NCBI GenBank assembly: GCA_024278755.1
Contig: JAJRSO010000052.1
Span: 1 to 59,904, forward strand
Length of the DNA: 59,904 nt
Direction of reading: 5' to 3'
Origin: Calditrichota bacterium
GTDB lineage: Bacteria; Calditrichota; Calditrichia; Calditrichales; Calditrichaceae
Under the pieces are notes generated by a model. It ran no database searches. It was not told where the DNA came from and worked only from the letters and a program-made list of their open reading frames with translations. Positions 1 to 8,564 of this stretch are shown one piece after another (position 1 is the stretch's first letter; each line of letters opens with the position of its first letter). Made by a program: the position numbers and the translations under genes.

Positions 1-212
1 AAAAAGTAACTCTCGATTATGATTTTACCTATACGATTGTCTTACAGCGGCTGGGAGGAACACCACAAACATTTGAGGCAATTCCATCCTCACAAACCCA
101 GTTAAAAGTTTACGGATTAGTAGCGGGAAAATATTATTTTAGCTTACAAATACAAGACCGGCCGGGAAATATCTGCCAGTCTCCATTTAATAGTTTTACT
201 TACCAGCAATAA
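1..212 (+). CDS. C-terminal tail of an extracellular beta-sandwich-type protein (5' end outside window)
   Basis: An open frame enters from the window edge (first full codon at position 3) and ends with TAA at 210-212, giving about 69 residues. Alternating hydrophobic and polar residues with the motif GLVAGKYYFSLQIQD look like the last strands of a fibronectin-III or Ig-like fold, as found at the ends of Y_Y_Y or sensor-propeller proteins. The next gene starts 1 base after the stop, so this gene probably heads the operon with the sigma-54 activator and the Ser/Thr kinase. The fold is inferred from the residue pattern only, and the function of the full protein cannot be told. Confidence 0.6.
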   Translation, partial: KVTLDYDFTYTIVLQRLGGTPQTFEAIPSSQTQLKVYGLVAGKYYFSLQIQDRPGNICQSPFNSFTYQQ

Positions 213-213
213 T

Positions 214-1686
214 ATGAATGATCAAAATTTAAATTTCTCTGAACTGGGCTCTAAACAGCTCACGAAAATATACCGGCTTACACAGCAGATGACAACATTA
301 GGCGACGAAGAAAATATTCTTTCTATTTTGCTGGATGAATTAATGCAGGAAACCGGTGCAGAAGTGGGCGCATTTATCTATTATAATCCGGAAACAAAGG
401 ATTTTGAACCACGGACCGTAAAAACATTCAGCAGAGCCGGAGAAGCCGATATTCAGTTTTCGAATACGGTTTTTAAACAGGTTTTATCTTCGAGAGAAGC
501 GGTTCTCTCTTTCGATACGCAAAATGATTCAAACTATCAGGATTCCCGTAGTGTGATTATGAATGAAATACATGCGATCCTGGCATTCCCGCTTATAATA
601 AACGGAAATCTTTATGGGATTATGTATTTTGACAGCCGCCGCAATCGCCAGGGGTTCAATGAGCAGGCCCGTCAGTTTTTATCGTTTTTTTCAATTACGG
701 CTTCGCTGGCTCTGGAACAAGTTCTCAAAAAAGAGGCCTTCGAAAAAGAGAACCTGTTATTAAAAAATCAGATAGAACAAAATATTGTAATTCCGGAAAT
801 GATCGGAGAATCCGCGGCAATGCAAACGCTCTTCCGGCTGATTTATAAAGTCGCGCAATCCGATGTCTCGGTTATTATCAGCGGTGAAAACGGCACCGGA
901 AAAGACTTAACCGCACGGGCTATCCATAATATAAGCAAACGTAGCGAACATCCGTTTATCGCCCAGTATATCGGCAGTATCCCCGAAACACTTGCCGAAA
1001 GCGAATTATTCGGCTACAAAAAAGGCGCCTTTACAGGCGCGGGCAGTGATAAAAAGGGGCTCTTCGAAGCGGCAAGCGGAGGAACGCTTTTCCTTGATGA
1101 AATTGGGGATTTATCTTCCGATTTACAGGTTAAGCTACTACGGGTCCTACAAAACAGAGAAATTCGCCGTCTCGGAGAAGATACCGTTCGTAAAATTGAT
1201 GTGCGCATCATTACGGCAAGCAATAAGAACCTGGCCGAACTGGTTAAAGAGGGGCGTTTCAGAGAAGATTTATACTACCGATTGAATGTGATTAATATCG
1301 AGGTCCCTCCCCTGCGTAGCCGACCAACGGATATTCCCCTTCTTGCGGACCATTTTTTGAAGGACACGGAATTTGAAATATCCAAAGCGGCTCTAAAAAA
1401 ACTGATGGATTACCATTGGCCGGGAAATGTTCGCCAACTAGATAATATTCTGAAAAGAGCGACGATTCTTGCGACCGGCTCCCTTATCAATGAAGAAAAT
1501 ATACAGCTCGATAGCGGTCAGGAAGCTATTTCCAAATCCGGATTTAGCGGAACAATGGAAGAGATAAAAAATCAGATTATCCGCCATCGAATTCAGTTAT
1601 TCAACGGTAATAAGACCCGCGCGGCAAAAAGCCTGAATATTTCACTGCGCTCCCTTCAATCCAAAGCAAAAGAACTCGGCCTTTAA
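214..1686 (+). CDS. Sigma-54-dependent transcriptional activator, GAF-AAA-Fis
   Basis: A 490-residue enhancer-binding protein that would remodel RNA polymerase-sigma-54 at -24/-12 promoters. Residues about 20-170 fit a GAF sensor domain. The AAA+ domain follows, with Walker A GENGTGKD at about residue 224, the sigma-54 contact loop GAFTGA at about residue 271 and Walker B GGTLFLDEIGD. A Fis-type helix-turn-helix (NKTRAAKSLNISLRSLQSK) closes the protein. It lies 1 base after the upstream partial gene and 4 bases before the Ser/Thr kinase, so the three are probably co-transcribed. No receiver domain is present, so activation should come from a GAF ligand or from the neighbouring kinase (inference). 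A sigma-54 promoter at 4482-4497 is a candidate target. Confidence 0.93.
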   Translation: MNDQNLNFSELGSKQLTKIYRLTQQMTTLGDEENILSILLDELMQETGAEVGAFIYYNPETKDFEPRTVKTFSRAGEADIQFSNTVFKQVLSSREAVLSFDTQNDSNYQDSRSVIMNEIHAILAFPLIINGNLYGIMYFDSRRNRQGFNEQARQFLSFFSITASLALEQVLKKEAFEKENLLLKNQIEQNIVIPEMIGESAAMQTLFRLIYKVAQSDVSVIISGENGTGKDLTARAIHNISKRSEHPFIAQYIGSIPETLAESELFGYKKGAFTGAGSDKKGLFEAASGGTLFLDEIGDLSSDLQVKLLRVLQNREIRRLGEDTVRKIDVRIITASNKNLAELVKEGRFREDLYYRLNVINIEVPPLRSRPTDIPLLADHFLKDTEFEISKAALKKLMDYHWPGNVRQLDNILKRATILATGSLINEENIQLDSGQEAISKSGFSGTMEEIKNQIIRHRIQLFNGNKTRAAKSLNISLRSLQSKAKELGL

Positions 1687-1690
1687 GCGT

Positions 1691-3214
1691 ATGGAAACAA
1701 TTGCCAATTATATCATTGAAGAAACCATTTCCGTAAACGGCCCTTCCTCCGTATATATTGTCAGGCATAAAACTCTGGGTCGGAAAACGCTGCTAAAGGT
1801 GTACCAGGGACAGGATACAACAATAATCGACCGTTTTGAGCGGGAAGCTAAAATTGCCGCCGATTTAAATAGCGATTCAATCGTGCAGATTTACGATTAT
1901 GGTGAAAGTGATGGGAAGTTTTTCATTTCCATTGAATATATAGACGGACAGAATTTTTCCGAGTATCTCGCTTCCGCCGAACCGGATTTTGATACAATGC
2001 GTGATTTTTGTTTTCAGATTGCTTCGGCGACGGCCGTTCTGCACCGCAAAGGTTATATTCACCGCGATTTGAAACCGGACAATATTTTAGTCTCATCCGA
2101 CAATAAAATAAAACTTACCGACTTTGGAATTACCCTGCACGATTCATTAAACCGTGTCACATCTGACGGCGCCCTGCTGGGAACACCTTTGTATATGTCA
2201 CCGGAGCAAATAAATAATCTGGATTTAACAACAGCCAGCGATGTGTTTTCTCTGGGGATTATTTTTTATCAGGCTGTTTCCGGTACACATCCTTTTCAGG
2301 CGCCACAATTTGCGCAGGTTTTTTCCAGAATTCTTTCGGAAACACCCAAGCCGTTAAAAGAGCTAAATCCGGAAATCCCCTCCTGGTTCTCGAATATGGT
2401 AGCCGAAATGCTTAAAAAGGATCAGAATAAACGCCCCGCAAATGCAGGGAAAATTCTCGATATAATGCTGCAATATGAGCCTCGCTTTGCAGAGAACAGC
2501 AAGACCGTGCTCGCAAATACTTCAAAAAAAAATTATAAACCGCTCCTTATTTTAGCTTTTTTCATCATCCTAAGTTCCAGCATATTTTTTATTGGTAAAC
2601 GTGTGTTTTTTATAGAACAGAGCCCTATTGCAATATCCGATTCCATTCGGGATAGCGCAAAAACAGCCCCTGTATCCGTTGAGAAAAACCAAGATTCCGT
2701 TATAAACAAATTAACGGAAGAACCGGTTTTATCGGTGTCGGATTCTGATGACGCTCCCAATCCGCCAGGAACAAACAGCATAGCAAAACCAACCGAATTA
2801 CTTATTAAAACATTTCCCTGGTGTAATGTGTATCTGAATTATGAGCTCATTGATAAAACACCAATGACCAGAGCGGTTCAGCTTTCACCCGGTAAATACC
2901 TGCTTAGTCTTCAAAATCCGTCCTATCCCTCTTTTTCGGATTCCATTGAAATTAAAGCACATAAGCAAAATGTGTTTACCTATGATTTGGAAAAAAAATT
3001 TATTCGCTTTAAAATCCAAGTGAATCCCTGGGGCAGGATTTATATTGACGGTAAATATATGGGGACGACACCGCTTACAAAACCGCTTTTCCTGACAAAA
3101 GAAGATCATCTGCTCGAAATTCAAAATGATTTTTATAAAACATATCTTGATACTTTAAAGTGGAAAAACAATCCGGACATACAAATGTCGATTATATTAA
3201 AAGAAAAACGATAG
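1691..3214 (+). CDS. Membrane Ser/Thr protein kinase with two PEGA domains
   Basis: A 507-residue Hanks-type kinase. Catalytic features are present: glycine-rich loop region GPSSVY, Lys36 in LLKVY, the HRD motif in YIHRDLKPDN (Asp about 126), DFG at about residue 144 and the GTPLYMSPEQ activation segment. A single hydrophobic segment at about 279-300 follows the kinase domain. The C-terminal half, presumably outside the membrane, contains two PEGA-like units (around residues 370-425 and 438-490) that share the pattern of basic/aromatic start, YL/YIDG-like turn and TPLT. Lys, catalytic Asp and DFG Asp are all intact, so activity is expected. Position directly after the sigma-54 activator suggests a shared signalling role (inference). 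Confidence 0.9.
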   Translation: METIANYIIEETISVNGPSSVYIVRHKTLGRKTLLKVYQGQDTTIIDRFEREAKIAADLNSDSIVQIYDYGESDGKFFISIEYIDGQNFSEYLASAEPDFDTMRDFCFQIASATAVLHRKGYIHRDLKPDNILVSSDNKIKLTDFGITLHDSLNRVTSDGALLGTPLYMSPEQINNLDLTTASDVFSLGIIFYQAVSGTHPFQAPQFAQVFSRILSETPKPLKELNPEIPSWFSNMVAEMLKKDQNKRPANAGKILDIMLQYEPRFAENSKTVLANTSKKNYKPLLILAFFIILSSSIFFIGKRVFFIEQSPIAISDSIRDSAKTAPVSVEKNQDSVINKLTEEPVLSVSDSDDAPNPPGTNSIAKPTELLIKTFPWCNVYLNYELIDKTPMTRAVQLSPGKYLLSLQNPSYPSFSDSIEIKAHKQNVFTYDLEKKFIRFKIQVNPWGRIYIDGKYMGTTPLTKPLFLTKEDHLLEIQNDFYKTYLDTLKWKNNPDIQMSIILKEKR

Positions 3215-3222
3215 AGAAAAAT

Positions 3223-3993
3223 ATGAAAAACCAACTACTTGTTTTGATTCTTTTTTGCATCGGTATTCCCGCTTTCGCGCAGGATTTGAACAAAGAGATT
3301 AATTCTCTTGAAAAAGACTTTAAAACTTTTAAATATAAAAAAGTAATGCAAAAAGGTCGTTTTCTACTGGCCGACGCGTATGCTTCTAAAGCTGATTCTT
3401 TAATTATTTTTCAGTATATGTTAAGTTCGGCTTACGCATTAAACGACACAGCTCAGGCAAAAACAATTATACTGGAAATTCTTAAAGACCAGCCTGATTT
3501 TTCATTGAATCCCAAAGAGACTTCTCCTAAAATCGTAGAATTCTTTAATATCATAAAAAGAAAACATGTAAAACAACCCACGCCACTCTCCGCAATTTCT
3601 GTAGTTCAAAAACCGCAAACAAGAGAAACACTACATCCGGCGCTACTTGCCGGCAGCATTCTTATTCCCGGAAGCGCACACTATTTCCGGGGCTACCGAA
3701 CGAAGGGGCTTATTTATTCCGGCATCTCCGCCGTTTTCATTAGCAGCGCTGTTTATTTTACTTTTAAAACTTCCGCCGATCGTGAGAGCTACCTGTCTGC
3801 TTCAAACAACGCCGATTATAATAAGCTATACAACACTTACAATTCCTCCTTTAAAAAACGCAATCTATCTTTTATCGGTTGGGGGCTTTGGAGTCTTTAT
3901 TGTTTGTATGATTTCCAGAAATCGTATGTAATACAACCGATTTTCAATACAAACAACAAAGCTATTGGTTTGCATTTCCAATACCATTGGTAA
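3223..3993 (+). CDS. Membrane-associated protein of unknown function (DUF5683-like C-terminal half)
   Basis: About 256 residues from the ATG at 3223, which begins a clear signal peptide (MKNQLLVLILFCIGIPAFAQ). An in-frame upstream start at 3160 lies inside the kinase gene and would bury that signal peptide, so it was not used. The middle looks like a helical, tetratricopeptide-type segment. The C-terminal part begins HPALLAGSILIPGSAHYFRG and contains two hydrophobic stretches, resembling DUF5683-type membrane proteins common in the FCB group. The start lies 8 bases after the kinase stop, so it is probably the last gene of the operon. The function is unknown. Confidence 0.7.
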   Translation: MKNQLLVLILFCIGIPAFAQDLNKEINSLEKDFKTFKYKKVMQKGRFLLADAYASKADSLIIFQYMLSSAYALNDTAQAKTIILEILKDQPDFSLNPKETSPKIVEFFNIIKRKHVKQPTPLSAISVVQKPQTRETLHPALLAGSILIPGSAHYFRGYRTKGLIYSGISAVFISSAVYFTFKTSADRESYLSASNNADYNKLYNTYNSSFKKRNLSFIGWGLWSLYCLYDFQKSYVIQPIFNTNNKAIGLHFQYHW

Positions 3994-4028
3994 ATTTTCT
4001 TTTTTGTCGATTCATGGGGATAATACCA

Positions 4029-4143
4029 TATACCCAAATTTCTAAAGTGAACTTTAGGAAACACCAAAATACAAGCGCCAAATAACAAATAAACAGCAAA
4101 TTCTAAGATCCAAACATGCCTCTGTAAGATGATTTTTGTTTGA
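4029..4143 (+). repeat. Dispersed intergenic repeat, copy A (115 bases)
   Basis: It begins TATACCCAAATTTCTAAAG, followed by the small inverted repeat CTAAAGT-GA-ACTTTAG, an ACACCAAAATACAAGCGCC block, a CAAATAACAAATAAACA run and a GATGATTTTTGTTTGA end. The same order is found, inverted, at 17382-17495 and, shortened, at 51011-51094. No coding signal was seen. Confidence 0.8.
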
Positions 4144-4481
4144 AACTTTAATTGACGCATAAGAGATATGGATTTTGAACATGAAATAGAAAGCCTGCGC
4201 CAGTCTCTTTTCAGCTCTATCTGTAAAAATCTGCATAGATTCGCGGTACTATTTTTGGAGACTTCGTTACTCCATGCAAAACGTTACCAATTTAATTTTT
4301 AGATAAAAAATGAGTCTTGCAAAAAATACTATGCATATTTTTCATAGTTACGCAAATCTTTCACAATACAAATAAGGACATTTTATACTACTTTTTCTTT
4401 TTCCATTTTCATAGTCTTTAAGTCCCATATTTACCATACCTTAACCCTTCCCTAAAGAACGATCCTATTCATGGAACAATT

Positions 4482-4497
4482 TGGCACCATTTTTGTA
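4482..4497 (+). promoter_or_regulatory. Sigma-54 (-24/-12) promoter
   Basis: TTGGCAC at 4481-4487 is followed, after the 5-base spacer CATTT, by TTGT at 4493-4496. This matches the sigma-54 consensus TGGCAC-N5-TTGC with one mismatch and correct GG-to-GC spacing. It lies about 62 bases upstream of the ATG at 4559, leaving room for a start site near 4508 and a ribosome-binding site AGGAGG at 4546-4551. A sigma-54 activator is encoded 2.8 kb upstream. Confidence 0.65.
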
Positions 4498-4558
4498 TAT
4501 AGAAGAGACAACTCATAGAATACTAATTTTATCATTTACTAAAACAGGAGGAATAGAC

Positions 4559-6832
4559 ATGAAAAAGGTACTTTCTTTTAATGTCCTAACCGCATTTTTA
4601 CTTACGTTTTTAATTGCCGGAAACAGTTTTGCACAGTTTCCCGGTTTTGGTTTTACGACCACCTTATCCGGTAAAGTCACTGCAGGTGATGACAGCGCAG
4701 CTGTTGCCGGTCAGAACTTTTTACTCTCAATGATGGATTCCACCGGATTCGAAAGCTATGGGCACAATATTATCACTACCGACGAAGACGGTATGTTGAT
4801 TAATACGAGTGGCGAATTTATGGGCGAAGGGTCTTCGGTTGTTACGGTAATTAAAAACCACACATATACAATTACCAGCCTGGATACGTTTACCACCAAT
4901 CCTTTCTCCGCTCAAATTGTTGTAGGTGAAGACCCGGTTGAATTTAATATTCATCTCGAAAAGAGAATTGATTTAAATCCGGTAAGCGGAACCGTCACAT
5001 TTAATGGTACAGGTGTCGAAACCGGTGTTTATTTTGTTAAACTTCCGGATGATGTGGATATCAATGATTTCAGGGAATATGAAAACAGCCATTTTAAAAT
5101 TCCCGGAATGCTGCTCACTCGTTGGGCTTCCTATGATGTAATGACTGCAGCCGACGGCAGTTTTAACCTGGAAATGCTGGATGGTAATTACGTTGTTTAT
5201 GTGCCACAAGCTGGTGATTATTTAACGCACTGGGGTATCTTTACCGTAGATGGCGCCAATACCGAAGCGCTTGCTATCGTTCTTACAGAAATGGAAATTC
5301 TCAGCGGAACCATCGCCAATACTTCCGGCTATGATTTTATTCAGGTTATGGGTTATTCGGTTAATGCCGGACGGCCTTTTACGGCAACACCCGATAGCAA
5401 TGGTTATTATGAAATGCAGACGGCCGAAGGCGAATACATTGTACGTGTAACCGCTTTCTTTCATGATGATGTTTTAGACGATGATTTTATGTATCACGTT
5501 TTCTATGACACCGTGTATAATGCCGAAGATGCCGTTCATGTTACGGTTGGTTCGGAGGGCGTATCCGGAATCGATTTTACCCTTCCGGAAGCAGCGGTTT
5601 CCGAGTTTTCGGTTAGCGGAACCATCACGAGTCACCAGAGTGGTTTACCTTTGGAAGGTGCTAATGTTTATTTCGTAAGCTATAATGCTTTTTCTAATTT
5701 GTTCAGAACCTGGGATGGCACAACCGACGCCGATGGTAATTATACCGTAAGCGGCTATACAATGTTGCCCGAAGACTCTCTCGTTGGTTTTGCCTGGAAA
5801 GACAGCACCTTTTTTGCCCAGTTCTACAATGGTCAGGCGACTTTTCTGACAGCCGACCCGATTATTTACCATGCCAATGAAGATGTTACAGGAATTGATT
5901 TTGCGCTCGATACGCTTGATGCCGCAAATTCTTTCGCTATCAGCGGTACGGTGGTTGACGAAGACGGCAATCTGGTTATGACTGGAAACGTTACCGCCTT
6001 TACAACAGACGCCAGTGTTGGTGTAATTACGGCAATGATTGATACGTTAGGAAATTATAATTTTGGCCCTGTCTTCCATAATGGCAGCACCGTTTATCTG
6101 CAAGCCTGGGGTGGATACGGTTATGTTCCGGAAATTTACAATAATGCCCACAAATGGACAGATCCGGAAGTAACAGCCATTATCATCAATGGCGCAGACC
6201 AGACAATTGATTTTGAACTCGAAAAAACGGCTCCGGCTCGCGCGCCGCTGGCAACCATCAGAGGCTCTGTTGACTTGAGTGATCTGGGAAAAACAAATGC
6301 AGCTTCTGCTTACGAAGGCGCTGTTGTTTATGTCCGTCCGATTCCGGCTGAAGGCGAAACACCCGGCCAGTGGGTTGCTTCGGATTATGTTGATGCTAAC
6401 GGTGAATTTTCCGTTCCGGTTGAAGAAGAAGGCGAATATGATATTCTGCTTTCGACCCGTGAAAACGGAGATATCGAAACCACTGCTAGTACCGATGCAG
6501 ATAATACCTTAAAACCAACCGCTATTCCCGGCTCTGGTACATCAACGGTTCTTAAGAGCATTAAACTGCACAATGCCTATCCGAACCCATTCAACCCGAT
6601 GACCACCATCCAGGTTGAAATGGCGAAAACACAAGCAGCATCGCTGATTATTTACAATGTAATCGGCCAGAAAGTAAAAACGCTGTTTAACGGAAAAATG
6701 CAGCAGGGACTGCGTACTTTTACGTGGAACGGCACCACTCAGGATGGCAAACAAGCTGCTTCCGGTCTGTATTTTTACCAGCTGAAAACAAACTCAACGG
6801 TTCAGACAAAAGCGGTTATGTTCCTTAAATAA
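4559..6832 (+). CDS. Secreted multi-domain protein with C-terminal FlgD-like/T9SS-type sorting domain
   Basis: A 757-residue protein from the ATG at 4559, chosen because AGGAGG sits 7 bases upstream and the first residues form a signal peptide (MKKVLSFNVLTAFLLTF, cleavage near NSFAQ). An in-frame TTG at 4481 lies inside the sigma-54 promoter and is rejected. The body contains repeated carboxypeptidase-regulatory-like beta units (FSVSGTITSHQSGLPLEGA, FAISGTVVDEDGNLV, ATIRGSVDLSDLGK), suggesting a string of extracellular beta-sandwiches. The last 90 residues begin KLHNAYPNPFNPMTTIQ and end GLYFYQLKTNSTVQTKAVM, the sorting/FlgD-Ig signature of FCB bacteria. It is probably surface-exposed or released. 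The substrate or partner is unknown. It is a single-gene unit with its own promoter and terminator. Confidence 0.88.
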   Translation: MKKVLSFNVLTAFLLTFLIAGNSFAQFPGFGFTTTLSGKVTAGDDSAAVAGQNFLLSMMDSTGFESYGHNIITTDEDGMLINTSGEFMGEGSSVVTVIKNHTYTITSLDTFTTNPFSAQIVVGEDPVEFNIHLEKRIDLNPVSGTVTFNGTGVETGVYFVKLPDDVDINDFREYENSHFKIPGMLLTRWASYDVMTAADGSFNLEMLDGNYVVYVPQAGDYLTHWGIFTVDGANTEALAIVLTEMEILSGTIANTSGYDFIQVMGYSVNAGRPFTATPDSNGYYEMQTAEGEYIVRVTAFFHDDVLDDDFMYHVFYDTVYNAEDAVHVTVGSEGVSGIDFTLPEAAVSEFSVSGTITSHQSGLPLEGANVYFVSYNAFSNLFRTWDGTTDADGNYTVSGYTMLPEDSLVGFAWKDSTFFAQFYNGQATFLTADPIIYHANEDVTGIDFALDTLDAANSFAISGTVVDEDGNLVMTGNVTAFTTDASVGVITAMIDTLGNYNFGPVFHNGSTVYLQAWGGYGYVPEIYNNAHKWTDPEVTAIIINGADQTIDFELEKTAPARAPLATIRGSVDLSDLGKTNAASAYEGAVVYVRPIPAEGETPGQWVASDYVDANGEFSVPVEEEGEYDILLSTRENGDIETTASTDADNTLKPTAIPGSGTSTVLKSIKLHNAYPNPFNPMTTIQVEMAKTQAASLIIYNVIGQKVKTLFNGKMQQGLRTFTWNGTTQDGKQAASGLYFYQLKTNSTVQTKAVMFLK

Positions 6833-6856
6833 GCAAATAGTTCAGTAAAATAAAAA

Positions 6857-6885
6857 AGCCCCGGCAAATTTGTCGGGGCTTTTTT
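6857..6885 (+). terminator. Rho-independent terminator after the secreted-protein gene
   Basis: The 24-base near-palindrome 6857-6880 has arms AGCCCCG and CGGGGCT around an AAATTT centre and is followed by a T run. An A run precedes it, so it may also act on the convergent menaquinone operon that ends at 6941. Confidence 0.88.
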
Positions 6886-6940
6886 ATTTTTAGAACATTT
6901 AAAGAAGATTATTAAAATACACATACAATTCAGAAAATAT

Positions 6941-7231
6941 CTATTTCCTAAATTCATCAACCTCTTTTTTTAATGTCCCGGCCGCTTCCGTTGTTTTCTC
7001 TTTGGCCGTATTTAATATCTCGGTACCCTGTTCAATGTATTTCTGAATCTCTTTTTCCGGCTCATCATTTGTAAAATAAATATATCCGAAAAACACCAGT
7101 ATGGCGGCCACTGCAAAAAGGGCAATCTTAAATAGTTTTTTTAACACTGAAAAGACAAGAACTACGGCGATTAATAAAAGAATTATTAATAACACCGGAT
7201 TTGAACTAACAGCGTCGACCATTTCTTTCAT
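6941..7231 (-). CDS. Small membrane protein of unknown function, last gene of the menaquinone operon
   Basis: 96 residues with two closely spaced hydrophobic segments (PVLLIILLLIAVVLVFSV and IALFAVAAILVFFGYIYF) and a charged, helical C-terminus (about residues 56-96: EKEIQKYIEQGTEILNTAKE). Its ATG overlaps the menG stop by one base (TAATG), so it is probably translationally coupled. No family was recognised. The operon position suggests a role linked to quinone or membrane metabolism, but nothing in the sequence proves it. Confidence 0.7.
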   Translation of the reverse strand: MKEMVDAVSSNPVLLIILLLIAVVLVFSVLKKLFKIALFAVAAILVFFGYIYFTNDEPEKEIQKYIEQGTEILNTAKEKTTEAAGTLKKEVDEFRK

Positions 7232-7968
7232 TACAATTCCTCCTCATTAATCCCTCGGTAAATAACGGCTACGCCATTTAATAACGCCCAGTGTTTTATT
7301 TTGCTAAAACCGGCATCGTGCATCCAGCCTTTGAATTCCGAAACCGCCGGAAATTTTTCCACCGAGGCCGGTAAATATGAATAGGCCTGACTATCACTGC
7401 TTACCGCCCGACCAATCTTAGGCAAAATATGGTTAAAATAAAACAGATACAGACTTTTGAAAAGCGGATTTACCGGAAGTGAAAACTCCAGAATAATCGC
7501 CTGTCCGTTTTTAGTCAGAATACGCTTCATTTCGGAAAGAGCGGAATGGATATCCCCCATATTGCGGATTCCAAAAGCGACTGTAACGCCATTAAAACGT
7601 CCCGTCTTGAACGGTAAAAATTCACCGTCTCCGTTAATATAGCTTATTTTATGTCCCTGTTTTTTTTTCTGCAGTTTTTGTTTTCCAAAAACCAGCATAC
7701 GCTGTGCAATATCCGTTCCTACGACCCGGCATCCTTTAGCCTTCGCGGTTTCCAGCGCAAAATCTCCCGTCCCGCAGGCTAGGTCCAGAACCATGTCATC
7801 GGTTTGAACATTTAGTTTGTCTATGGCTTTTTTTCGCCAATAAATATCCACTCCGCCGCTTAAAAAGTGGTTTAAAAAATCATAGCGATGAGCAATACCA
7901 TTAAACATCTGCTTTACATAAGCCTTGCGCTCGGCGCCGCGGGTCAGCACCATTTCCTTTTCTTTCAT
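7231..7968 (-). CDS. menG: Demethylmenaquinone methyltransferase (MenG/UbiE family)
   Basis: SAM-dependent methyltransferase that adds the ring methyl group in the last step of menaquinone synthesis. Seen: SAM-binding motif DLACGTGDFALE, the UbiE-family motif VTVAFGIRNM, and an N-terminal YDFLNHFLSGG stretch typical of the family; 245 residues is normal length. The start at 7968 is preferred over an in-frame ATG at 7980 because GGAAGGA sits just upstream and the ATG forms a 4-base ATGA overlap with the preceding ubiX-type gene, like other junctions in this operon. UbiE also acts on ubiquinone, but the surrounding futalosine genes point to menaquinone. Confidence 0.93.
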   Translation of the reverse strand: MKEKEMVLTRGAERKAYVKQMFNGIAHRYDFLNHFLSGGVDIYWRKKAIDKLNVQTDDMVLDLACGTGDFALETAKAKGCRVVGTDIAQRMLVFGKQKLQKKKQGHKISYINGDGEFLPFKTGRFNGVTVAFGIRNMGDIHSALSEMKRILTKNGQAIILEFSLPVNPLFKSLYLFYFNHILPKIGRAVSSDSQAYSYLPASVEKFPAVSEFKGWMHDAGFSKIKHWALLNGVAVIYRGINEEEL

Positions 7969-8564
7969 ACTTCCTTCCATCCATGAAAAAGCGACTGCGA
8001 AATTTGCAGTGCGTCCAAAGTCCGTGCGGCAATAAAGTCAACGATATCATCTAACGATTTTGGATTGGCGTAAAAACCGGGGCTGGCGGGTAAAATAATC
8101 GCACCGGCCTCCGCCGCCTGCAGCATGTTTTTTAGGTGGATCGTGTTAAACGGCGTTTCCCGCACAACCAAAATTAATTTTCTCTTTTCTTTCAGTGTAA
8201 CGTCGGCGGCCCGTTCGATGAGTGTTTGCGTGTATCCATTGGCAATTCCCGAAAGGGTTTTCATGGAACAGGGAATCACTACCATACCATCCGTATGAAA
8301 GGAGCCCGAAGCAACCGGCGTAAAAAAATCGTCATTCGAAAGAAAGTTTATATTTTCATTCCGGATTTCAGGCAAATGATTTGTAAGAGAAGAGCGGTTT
8401 AATTCGATACCCGTTTCAGATTTACAAATCCTCTGAGCGCCCGAAGAAGCGATAAGATAAATTTCATATTCTTCGGGGATGGATTGCAGCAGACGTAGCG
8501 CATAGGGCATTCCGCTAGCGCCACTAACCCCTACAATTAAACGTTTTGGCCGTTTGCTTTTCAT
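7965..8564 (-). CDS. ubiX: UbiX-family flavin prenyltransferase
   Basis: 199 residues. The N-terminus LIVGVSGASGMPYALRLL is the UbiX/Pad1 nucleotide-binding signature, and VVIPCSMKTLSGIANGYT matches the family core. UbiX proteins make prenylated FMN for UbiD-type decarboxylases. In the futalosine pathway a UbiD-like enzyme removes the carboxylate from prenylated 1,4-dihydroxy-6-naphthoate, so this protein probably supplies that cofactor (inference). No ubiD-like gene was found in the window. Start and stop both form ATGA overlaps with the neighbours (mqnP before, menG after). Confidence 0.9.
   Translation of the reverse strand: MKSKRPKRLIVGVSGASGMPYALRLLQSIPEEYEIYLIASSGAQRICKSETGIELNRSSLTNHLPEIRNENINFLSNDDFFTPVASGSFHTDGMVVIPCSMKTLSGIANGYTQTLIERAADVTLKEKRKLILVVRETPFNTIHLKNMLQAAEAGAIILPASPGFYANPKSLDDIVDFIAARTLDALQISQSLFHGWKEV

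Larger units (their letters stand above)
3994..4558. other. Intergenic region with repeat copy A and a sigma-54 promoter
   Basis: This 565-base AT-rich stretch separates the kinase operon from the secreted-protein gene. It holds one copy of a dispersed repeat (4029-4143) and a sigma-54-type promoter (4482-4497). Short reading frames on the minus strand run through the repeat and show no protein-like features. No clear terminator was seen after 3993. Confidence 0.7.

Noticed and set aside
3897-4236. Minus-strand frames through 3897-4160 and 4054-4236
   Set aside because: They read through the dispersed repeat copy A. The apparent hydrophobic stretch comes from AT-rich repeat sequence, and the other copies do not keep the frame.
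4481-4558. N-terminal extension of the secreted protein from a TTG at 4481
   Set aside because: The TTG is part of the sigma-54 promoter, and a strong AGGAGG plus signal peptide support the ATG at 4559.
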